From Caballeronia glathei (GTDB taxonomy: Bacteria > Pseudomonadota > Gammaproteobacteria > Burkholderiales > Burkholderiaceae): 53,316 nt of DNA. Positions 43,913-51,900 of the stretch are shown here, in pieces (position 1 is the first letter of the stretch; every line of letters starts with the position of its first letter). The stretch covers positions 1 to 53,316 of the forward strand of contig NZ_JFHC01000060.1 in NCBI RefSeq assembly GCF_000698595.1, given 5' to 3'. The translations under genes were made by a program, and so were the position numbers. The notes under the pieces are model-generated. The model saw only the letters and a list, made by a program, of their open reading frames with translations, made no database searches and was not told where the DNA came from.

Positions 43913-45425
43913 ACTAACGCGACATCTGGCGGCGCGCCCGTTGACCGGCCGGGCATTCATGGACAGCCTGCAGGACGGGCGCGACGTCTTCTTCAACGGC
44001 GAGCGGATCGACAACGTCGCGGCACATCCGGCGTTTCGCAACAGCGCGCGTTCGCTGGCCCGGCTCTATGACGCCCTGCACGATCCCGCGCAACAGCCCG
44101 GACTCACCTGCGCGACGGACACCGGAAATGGCGGTTACACGCACCGCTATTTTCGCCACGCGAGAAGCGTGGATGATCTCGTCGCACAGCAGCAGGCCAT
44201 CGCGGGATGGGCGCGGCTCACCTATGGCTGGATGGGACGCACGCCGGATTACAAGGCGTCGATCATGAATACGCTCGACGTGAATGCCGATTACTACGGC
44301 GCCCATGCCGACAACGCGCGGCAGTGGCACAAGCTCGCGCAGGAGACCGTGCCCTTCGTGAATCACGCGCTCGCCAATCCGCCCATCGATCGCGCCCGGC
44401 CCGAGCAGGCACAGGATGTCTATATTCACATCGACGAGGAAACCGACGGTGGCCTCATCCTCTCGGGCGCGAAAGTCGTCGCGACCTCCGCCGCGTTCAC
44501 CCATTACACGTTCCTGAGCCATCACGCCGGCATCGCCAAAAGCGACAGGAGCCGCGCCGTCATGTTCTTCACGCCGATGAACGCGCCCGGGGTCAAGCTC
44601 ATCTGCCGGAATTCGTACGAATATCAGGCGGCGCAAGTCTCGAGCCCCTTCGATTCGCCGCTCAGCTCGAGATTCGACGAGAACGACGCGATCCTGATCC
44701 TCGACCGCGTATTCGTCCCGTGGGAAAACGTGCTGAGTCTGGGCGCGGACGCCATGCCGCCGGATTTTCCGACCGCGTCCGGGTTCATTCATGGCACGAG
44801 CTTTCACGGCTGCACGCGTTACGCGGTCAAGCTCGACTTTCTCACCGGGCTGCTTTCGAAAGTGCTGCACGCGACGAGCGGTGACGAGTTCCGCGGCAAT
44901 CAGGTGATGCTCGGCGAAGTCATTGCGCTGCGCCACATGTTCTGGTCGCTCGCCAATACGATGGCGCGTCAGCCCGAGCGCTGGATCCACGGCGCCGTGC
45001 TGCCGAATCTGAACGCCGCGCTGGCCTATCGCGCGCTCGCGCCCGACGCCTACGGGCGCATCAAGGAAATCGTGCAGAAGATCGTGGCTTCCTCGCTGAT
45101 CTACCTGCCCTCCTCCACGCGCGACTTCGACAATCCCGACATCGACCGATATCTCGCGCGTTACGTGCGCGGCTCCAACGGCATCGGGCACCGGGAGCGC
45201 ATCAAGCTGATGAAGCTCATGTGGGACGCGGTCGGCACGGAGTTCGCCGGCCGTCACGAGCTGTACGAGCGCAACTACATGGGCGGCCATGAAGAAGTCA
45301 AGGTGCATCTGCAAGCGATGGCGTCGGCGGATGGCTCACTGGCACAGATGACGGATCTGGTCGATCAGTGCCTCGCCGACTACGACGAAAACGGATGGGT
45401 GAACCCCGTCTGGAAAACGCCATGA
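43905..45425 (+). CDS. HpaB-like FADH2-dependent aromatic hydroxylase
   Basis: The 506-residue protein belongs to the 4-hydroxyphenylacetate 3-monooxygenase (HpaB) family. Visible family segments are RLTYGWMGRTPDYKAS, NPPIDRARPEQ, the SGAKVVATSAAFTHYTF strand region, DRVFVPWENV, and NYMGGHEEVKV near the C-terminus. These enzymes use FADH2 from a partner reductase to hydroxylate phenols ortho to the OH group. The gene overlaps the NRPS by 8 bases, starting at a GTG with a GGTGAG site. With a predicted Tyr/Phe module in that NRPS, conversion of Tyr to a catechol is the simplest role. No HpaC-like reductase is in the window. Confidence 0.9.
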   Translation: MNELTRHLAARPLTGRAFMDSLQDGRDVFFNGERIDNVAAHPAFRNSARSLARLYDALHDPAQQPGLTCATDTGNGGYTHRYFRHARSVDDLVAQQQAIAGWARLTYGWMGRTPDYKASIMNTLDVNADYYGAHADNARQWHKLAQETVPFVNHALANPPIDRARPEQAQDVYIHIDEETDGGLILSGAKVVATSAAFTHYTFLSHHAGIAKSDRSRAVMFFTPMNAPGVKLICRNSYEYQAAQVSSPFDSPLSSRFDENDAILILDRVFVPWENVLSLGADAMPPDFPTASGFIHGTSFHGCTRYAVKLDFLTGLLSKVLHATSGDEFRGNQVMLGEVIALRHMFWSLANTMARQPERWIHGAVLPNLNAALAYRALAPDAYGRIKEIVQKIVASSLIYLPSSTRDFDNPDIDRYLARYVRGSNGIGHRERIKLMKLMWDAVGTEFAGRHELYERNYMGGHEEVKVHLQAMASADGSLAQMTDLVDQCLADYDENGWVNPVWKTP

Positions 45426-45438
45426 AGCGGAGAACGAG

Positions 45439-45642
45439 ATGAATCCTTTCGACGACGAAACCGGCGAGTTCCTGGTGCTGCGCAACGATGAAGGGCAGCA
45501 TTCCCTGTGGCCGTCATTCGCAGCCGTGCCTGCCGGATGGATCAGCGTGTTCGGCGTGGCGCCGCGCGAGGCATGCCTTGCCTACATCAACGAAAACTGG
45601 ACCGACATACGACCAGTAAGCCTGCGGCGTGACGCGCCGTAG
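45439..45642 (+). CDS. MbtH family protein 1
   Basis: This is a 67-residue MbtH-like chaperone/activator of adenylation domains. The signature is intact: NDEGQHSLWP, VPAGW, ACLAYINENWTDIRP. It sits between the HpaB-like gene and the exporter in the locus 2 operon, 13 bases after the former, with a CGGAG ribosome site. It probably supports one or more A domains of the four-module NRPS and may serve the other two NRPSs in trans. Confidence 0.95.
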   Translation: MNPFDDETGEFLVLRNDEGQHSLWPSFAAVPAGWISVFGVAPREACLAYINENWTDIRPVSLRRDAP

Positions 45643-45662
45643 CAAGGGGACCGCAAACACAC

Positions 45663-47297
45663 ATGAAATTCATCAAGCTGCTGTTCGGCGAGGCCAGACG
45701 CGATCGCACGCCCCTGCTCCTCGCCTCGACCCTGCCGGGCGTGATGATGTCCGGCGTGATCGCGCTGGTCACGACCGTGGCGAACTACGATCAGTCGAAG
45801 GGGCCCAATGTCTATCTGATGGCGTTCTTCGTCTTCGCGAGCGTCGCACTGCTGCTCGCGATGAACTATGCGCTTAACGCCACCACCGCCGTGATCTCGA
45901 ACTTCATCCTCCAGAAGCGCCTGAGCATTGCGCGGGCGGTGCGGTTGCTGGATCTGGAGGCCTATGAAAACATCGGCCCCATCCGCGTGGATTACGCCAT
46001 CGGCCGGGACTTGCAGACCATCGAGGAAGCCGCGCCGACCGTCATCGTGCTGATCTATTTCGTCACGCAACTATTGTCTTCCGCGCTGTATATCGGCTAC
46101 CTGTCGCTGATTGCTTTTGCCGTCACGCTGCTGTTTCTGGGCATCGCGACGTTCTTTTATCGCAGCAGCTATGCGTATGCGGAGGCGCTGTCGAAAGAAG
46201 CGACGGAACTCGAAAGCGCCTTTCGTTCGAGCTTCGACCATCTGCTGCGGGGCTTTCGCGAGATCAAGATGAATGCGCGCCGCGATACGGACCTCTTCGA
46301 CAACTACATCGTGCAGCGCGCCCTCGCCGTGCAGGATTTGCGCGCGAGTTCGGGCCGCGGCTTCAATCGCGGCCAGACCCTGAGCGATGCGTTCTTCTAC
46401 GGCCTTCTCGGCTGCATGGTGTTTCTGATGCCCTATTACATCAGCAACGCATCGACGCCCGCCAAGATCATCCTCGTGATCGTGTTTTGCGGCGGCGCCA
46501 TCAGCAGCCTTATCCAGGCACTGCCGGCGGTTTCCCGTGCCGACCTCGCGGTCGACCGCCTGGACGCGCTCGAACGCGAGCTGGAGCAGGCGAAGCGCGC
46601 GGCCGAATCGGGTCCCGGGGCCTTTCCGCCCATATTGGCACACGGCATCACGCTGCGCGGCGTGAGCTACACCTACAAGAATCCGGGCGGACAGCAGGGC
46701 TTTCACGTCGGCCCTTGCGATCTCTTCATCAAGGCTGGAGAGGTGACGTTCATCGCCGGCGGAAACGGCAGCGGCAAATCGACCCTGCTCAATCTGATCA
46801 CTCAGTTGTACGCGCAGGATGCGGGCGAAGTGCGCTGGGATGAAAAGACCGTCACCGATGCCAACGCGGCGGCCTATCGCCAGCTGTTTTCGGTGATTTT
46901 CTCCGACTTTCACCTGTTCGACCGTCTCTACGGCCTCGATGCCGCGCAAGACGATCTCGCCGAGCTGATAAGGGAAATGGATCTGTCCGACAAGGTTCAT
47001 TACAACCTCGGGCGCTTCAGCACCACGGACCTGTCGAGCGGGCAGCGCAAGCGGCTGGCGATGGTGAGCGCGCTCGCCGAAGGGCGGCCGGTGCTGATTT
47101 TCGATGAATGGGCCGCCGATCAGGACCCTCAGTTCCGTCGCTATTACTACGAGAAACTGCTGCCACGGCTTAAGGCGGCCGGAAAGACGGTCATCGCCGT
47201 CAGCCACGACGACCGCTGGTTCAATGCCGCTGACAAGGTCGTCTGGATGGAAGAAGGAAAAGTCGAGCGCGTGATGACGACGGCGGTCGATCGATAA
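45663..47297 (+). CDS. Cyclic-peptide-type ABC exporter (PvdE/SyrD family), locus 2
   Basis: The 544-residue fused membrane-ATPase half-transporter shows about six helices in residues 1-290, Walker A GGNGSGKSTL near 368, signature DLSSGQRKR near 460, Walker B IFDEWAADQDP near 480 and switch histidine VSHDD. It is a paralogue of the exporter at 16712-18403, with the same diagnostic FDEWAADQDP. It is the last gene of the locus 2 operon, 20 bases after MbtH 1, and would carry the tetrapeptide across the inner membrane. A weak CCGCG/CGCGG repeat just after the stop (47303-47318) may mark the operon end. Confidence 0.93.
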   Translation: MKFIKLLFGEARRDRTPLLLASTLPGVMMSGVIALVTTVANYDQSKGPNVYLMAFFVFASVALLLAMNYALNATTAVISNFILQKRLSIARAVRLLDLEAYENIGPIRVDYAIGRDLQTIEEAAPTVIVLIYFVTQLLSSALYIGYLSLIAFAVTLLFLGIATFFYRSSYAYAEALSKEATELESAFRSSFDHLLRGFREIKMNARRDTDLFDNYIVQRALAVQDLRASSGRGFNRGQTLSDAFFYGLLGCMVFLMPYYISNASTPAKIILVIVFCGGAISSLIQALPAVSRADLAVDRLDALERELEQAKRAAESGPGAFPPILAHGITLRGVSYTYKNPGGQQGFHVGPCDLFIKAGEVTFIAGGNGSGKSTLLNLITQLYAQDAGEVRWDEKTVTDANAAAYRQLFSVIFSDFHLFDRLYGLDAAQDDLAELIREMDLSDKVHYNLGRFSTTDLSSGQRKRLAMVSALAEGRPVLIFDEWAADQDPQFRRYYYEKLLPRLKAAGKTVIAVSHDDRWFNAADKVVWMEEGKVERVMTTAVDR

Positions 47298-47454
47298 CCG
47301 GGCCGCGAGCCAACGCGGCAACACTCGATTTCCCTTGCTCCGGAATCGACGCCGATATGTAATAGCGATGCATTCCTCATGTCTTGCGCCACGCGCTCGC
47401 CGCGTTGAGGGCGCGCCGCGTTCGGCGCCGCCGGTTCCTCCACGCGACGACTAA

Positions 47455-47482
47455 TTCATTGCTAACTCTCGGCGCCTATATT
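47455..47482 (+). promoter_or_regulatory. Candidate promoter of locus 3
   Basis: TTCATT (47455-47460) and TATATT (47477-47482) are spaced by 16 bases, a reasonable sigma-70 pair in a GC-rich region. The -10 ends 37 bases before the second MbtH start, which has an AAGGGAG ribosome site. This makes MbtH 2 the first gene of a unit separate from locus 2. Confidence 0.4.
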
Positions 47483-47519
47483 TCGTTCAACGCGAAGCAC
47501 GAACGAAGGGAGCAACAGC

Positions 47520-47705
47520 ATGGACAATCCATTCGACGACGAACAAGGCACGTTCTGTGTCTTGATCAATGAATCGCGGCAACGCTCGCTTTGGCCCGCT
47601 CATCTCGACGTTCCGGCTGGTTGGGACGTGGAGCATCCGAGTGGTTCACGCAAGCAATGTCTGGACTACATCGATGCGCATTGGATCGATCTGCGGTCCT
47701 ATTGA
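47520..47705 (+). CDS. MbtH family protein 2, divergent
   Basis: This 61-residue MbtH-like protein has a clear N-terminal signature (NESRQRSLWP, VPAGW) and a changed end: HWIDLRS where the family has W-T-D-x-R-P. It is followed 22 bases later by the cupin-type oxygenase and then by a large NRPS, so it probably supports the Gln-type adenylation domain of that NRPS. The loss of the usual Thr and Pro may alter partner choice. The ATG is well supported by AAGGGAG 7 bases upstream. Confidence 0.92.
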   Translation: MDNPFDDEQGTFCVLINESRQRSLWPAHLDVPAGWDVEHPSGSRKQCLDYIDAHWIDLRSY

Positions 47706-47727
47706 GCCTTGATCCGGAGAGTGGAAA

Positions 47728-48624
47728 ATGGCAAAGCGCATCGTGAAGGTGATAGATCTCGTTCCGGGCCAGGCTGTTCAGCTTCCGTCCGTCGACAATG
47801 AAACGCTCGGACATGACCAGTTCTGGAGCGGCTTCGTTTGCCCTCAGCAACCCATCGTTGTCAAAAATGCCGTTGCAAACTGGCCCGCTCTCAGGAAATG
47901 GGGGACGCACGGGTATCTCGAGGCACTGACGAATCGCCAGGTGAGTGTCTCGGATACGTTCAACGCCAGCCCGGCCGGTCTCTGGCACCAAAACCTTCCG
48001 AAGTACCGCCTCGACGAGGCGATCTCGTGCCTGCGCAATGCGGGGCCCGACGACACTTTTGCAATTCGAGCCTTGCCCATTCCGCAGGAATGGAAAGCCG
48101 ATCTGGGCAGCTATGATTTTCTCGACGCGAAACGGGATTTGCCGCCTCGCGCCTATGCGCGCGACCGACTTTTCATCTATCGGAATGCCTCGACCGAATG
48201 GCATTACCATACGACGGATGAGACGCTGACGACGCAGATTCTCGGCTCGAAACGCATATCGATGTTCAAGCTGTCCAAGGCAGACTGGCACGCGTATGCC
48301 GGGCCGATCAGGTCGAACCTTCATCACATGGATGACCGGGCGCGCTTCTTTCCCTCTGATGGATCGCTGACGAAATTCGAAGCGACACTCGAGCCCGGAG
48401 ACGTCCTCTATATTCCGCCGTTCTGGTGGCATGGCGTCGATCCCGCCGATACCGGGTTCGGCATCACTCTGGCGCATTGCTTTCGCACTCCACTCAATCG
48501 GCTCGGATCCCTGAGTGACCCTGCCGTGAAAGACGTAATCCGGGCACAGCGAAGTCTGATGCTGGCGCTTCGGATGAGAGCGTTCGTTGCACTCGGCTCT
48601 CTTACCCGAATCGTGAATCCTTGA
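47728..48624 (+). CDS. Cupin-8/JmjC-like oxygenase
   Basis: The 298-residue protein has the cupin_8 (FIH/JmjC-like) layout: an N-terminal segment with QPIVVKNAVANWPAL, a metal-site strand at TEWHYHTTDE near residue 158, GSKRISMFKL, and the distal histidine in YIPPFWWHG near residue 235. Enzymes of this family use Fe(II) and 2-oxoglutarate to hydroxylate side chains, often at the beta carbon. Here the first metal pair reads H-x-H where H-x-D is usual, so the chemistry may differ. It lies between MbtH 2 and the Gln-loading NRPS, which suggests modification of that residue or peptide. A GGAG site precedes the ATG. Confidence 0.8.
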   Translation: MAKRIVKVIDLVPGQAVQLPSVDNETLGHDQFWSGFVCPQQPIVVKNAVANWPALRKWGTHGYLEALTNRQVSVSDTFNASPAGLWHQNLPKYRLDEAISCLRNAGPDDTFAIRALPIPQEWKADLGSYDFLDAKRDLPPRAYARDRLFIYRNASTEWHYHTTDETLTTQILGSKRISMFKLSKADWHAYAGPIRSNLHHMDDRARFFPSDGSLTKFEATLEPGDVLYIPPFWWHGVDPADTGFGITLAHCFRTPLNRLGSLSDPAVKDVIRAQRSLMLALRMRAFVALGSLTRIVNP

Positions 48625-48965
48625 GCAATATCGTCTGAAACTTGCGGCGGTCGGGGCGTGTCGTCGTCCCTTGTCTGTCGCTGCATCGGCTCGTCAGCAT
48701 GGAGGTGGGAGAGCTTCTAATTCGACCATAATTCAACGGGCTCATCCTGTTCGCATTGGATTAGCCTGCTGTGTCGAATGCAAGAGGTCCCGCAAGCCGA
48801 ATATCGACGGCAGTCAGGTTTGACAGTCTGATAACTACGCAAGGATCCGTGGCCAGTGGAAAAGTGCACGAACAACCGTGCATTTCTTCCACGAGTCTTT
48901 GGTAACGATGTCCTTGACCATCGGTTTCCAGAGCACTTGCGTGCTCTCACATACGGATTGATGTC
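48625..48965. other. Gap between cupin gene and locus 3 NRPS
   Basis: About 340 bases without a gene. A perfect TTGACA occurs at 48820-48825, but no acceptable -10 box follows at 16-18 bases. No hairpin strong enough for a terminator was seen. The gap may hold an extra promoter for the NRPS, or be a leader of a single MbtH-cupin-NRPS transcript. Confidence 0.35.
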
Positions 48966-51900
48966 ATGCTCAGCCTTCCTCTTGCTCCTGCTCAATCGGG
49001 CATCTTCTTTCGACAGCAACTCGAATTGCGTGATCCGCGCTTCAACCTGGCGCAGTTGACGGAGATCATCGGGCCGCTCGATGTCGAGGCGCTTCAGGCG
49101 GCCCTGCGGCAGACAGTCGGCGAGGCGGAAGCCCTGCACGTGCGCCTGATCATCACGGATGGCATGCCGCATCAGGTGGTGCCGGACGAGATCGAGGACT
49201 TCACGCTTCGGGTAATCGATGTCAGCGGTGCGCCCGACCCTGTGGAGGCAATCGATCGGGACGTGAAGGCAGCGCTTGCCACAGCCATCGATCTCGGCCG
49301 TTACCCCCTGTTCGACATCCAGCTTTTCCAGGCCGGCCCTGCACGGTTCTTCCTGTTTCAGCGGATTCATCACATTGCGTTCGACGGCTTTTCATTTTTT
49401 CTTCTCACGCAGCGCCTCGCGGCGGTCTATTCGGCGCTGGTCGAAGGACGGGAGCCCGCGCCATGCGGTTGGGGGCGGTTCGCCGAACTGCTCGACGACG
49501 ATGCTGCCTATCGCACTTCCAGAGCCTTCGAGAGCGATCAGCAGTTCTGGCGCGACTATCTGGCGGACTGCCCCGAGCCGGTGATTCTCGCCGAATGCAT
49601 GGCGCGCGAGCCGATTCCGGCGGACGTTTCCGAACAGGCGATCGCGCAGATACGTTTGTCATCCGGCACGACCAGGCGTTTGCGGCAGATTTCCGAGCGA
49701 AACGGCGCGACATGGCCGCAGTTCATGACGGCGGTCATGGCCGCCTATGTCGCGCGTCTGAGCGGACAGCCCGAGGTGGTGCTCGGGTTTCCGGTCACGG
49801 CCCGGGTGGGACGGCTGGCGAGGAATGTGCCCGGCATGTTGTCCAATGCACTGCCGCTGCGCGCGGCTCTGGACGAGGGCACGAGCATCATCGACCTGCT
49901 CGGAGCGGTTGCCCGGCAGAGTCGTCGCGTCTTGCGCCATCAACGCTATCGCGTCAAAGACATTCGACGCGATGTAGGACGCATCGAATCCGACAGGCCG
50001 CTCTTCGGTCCCACCGTGAACATCATGCCCGAGTACAGCCGTGCACTGGATTTCGCCGGCTGCCGGATCGGATTGAATCGCTCTTTCTATGGAACACCCG
50101 ATGATCTCGCGCTGATCGTACATGACGAGGGAGACGAGCTCGGCATCGAACTGATGTTTGACGCGAACCCGTTGCTCTATACGCCCGCCGCCGCAGATGC
50201 CCATGCGCGCCGCTTCACGCGTTTTCTCGAACAGGCGCTGGACCAGCCCGATGCGCCGCTGCATACGCTCGAGCTCGTGCTGCCCGAGAGACAGGCGCTG
50301 CTCGAACGCTGGAACGACACCGCCGCACCTTATCCCGAGCACCTGTGCATCCATCAGCTCTTTGAGCAGCAGGTTCGACTCACGCCCGATGCAATCGCGC
50401 TCGTCTGCGACGACGAATCGCTCACTTTTGCGCAACTCAATGCGCGCGCCAATCGGCTCGCGCATCATCTGATCGCGCTGGGCGTGCGTCCGGAAGACCG
50501 TGTCGCGCTGTGCATGGAGCGAGGCATCGGCGCGATCGTCGCGCTGTTCGCGATCCTCAAGGCCGGGGGCGCATATATCCCGCTCGATCCGGCCTATCCG
50601 GGCGAGCGGCTGGGTTACATCCTCAGCGATGTCGCGCCCCTGCTGCTGGTCGCCGATGCCGCGGGCCGTCAAGCGCTGGGAGATACCGGTGCGCTTGCCG
50701 TGCTCGATCCCAATGCATCGCTCGATAACGCACTGCCGCAGGACGATCCGTTTGTGCCCGGCCTCGCCTCGCATCATCTTGCCTACGCGATCTACACGTC
50801 CGGCTCCACCGGCAAGCCCAAGGGCGTAATGGTCGAGCATCGGCATGTGCTGAATCTGCATCACGCATTGCATTCGACGGTGTTTGCACATTGTGCCCCG
50901 CACTCCAGCGTCACGCTGAACGCCAGCATCGCATTCGATGCGTCTGTGCAAAACCTCACCGCCTTGCTGTCCGGACATCGGCTGGTCATCATTTCGGCCG
51001 ACGTGCGCACCGATGCCATGGCGTTGATCGAATTCCTCGATACAGCTGGCATCGACGTATTCGACTGTACGCCGACTCAGCTTGAATCGCTGTTCTCCGC
51101 CGGTCTGCTCGAACAACGGCAGTCGGCCCTGACGGTGCTCGTGGGCGGCGAGCCACTCACGCCTCCGACCTGGAGCCGTCTGGCGCACGCCGAACAGATC
51201 CGCGCTTTCAACGTCTATGGCCCGACCGAGTGCACGGTGGATGCGACCGTCGCGGAGATCACGGCTGAACAGAAGCAGCCCGTCATCGGCAAGCCGCTCG
51301 CCAACACGCGCACTTATGTGCTCGATGCGCGGCGTCGAGTGGTGCCTCCGGGCGCGGTGGGCGAACTCTATATCGGTGGTGCGGGCGTGGCGCGTGGCTA
51401 TCTGAATCGGCCCGACCTCACCGCCGAGCGCTTCCTCGACGATCCGTTCGTTCCGGGCGAACGCATCTACCGTACCGGCGACCTCGCACGCTATCACCTC
51501 GATGGCAATATCGAATTCCTCGGCCGTAATGACCTCCAGATCAAGATTCGCGGATTTCGCATCGAACCCGGTGAGATCGAGACGCAAATCGCCAGCCATC
51601 CGGCGGTGCGCGAAGCAGTGGTCATCGCGCGTGCGCGACATCATGATGCGCAGGATCAGCAGCTCGTCGCCTATGTCACGCTGGTTGCCGAGATCGACGC
51701 CAGCGCCCTGCGTGAGCATCTCGCCCCGCGTCTGCCCGACTACATGGTGCCCTCGGCCTTCGTCGTGCTCGACGCGCTGCCCCTCACCCCCAACGGCAAG
51801 CTCGATCGCCGCGCGCTGCCCGATCCGCAAGCCGAGGCCTTCGCGCTGCGTCCCTTCGAAGCACCACGGGGCCGAGCCGAAATCGCACTCGCCGATCTGT

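Noticed and set aside
43914..45314. Minus-strand frame of 466 codons opposite the HpaB-like gene
   Set aside because: The plus strand shows HpaB family motifs throughout, so the antisense frame is a by-product of GC-rich codons.
48717..49373. Minus-strand frame of 218 codons around the start of the locus 3 NRPS
   Set aside because: More than half is antisense to the EntF-like C domain and the rest resembles no protein.
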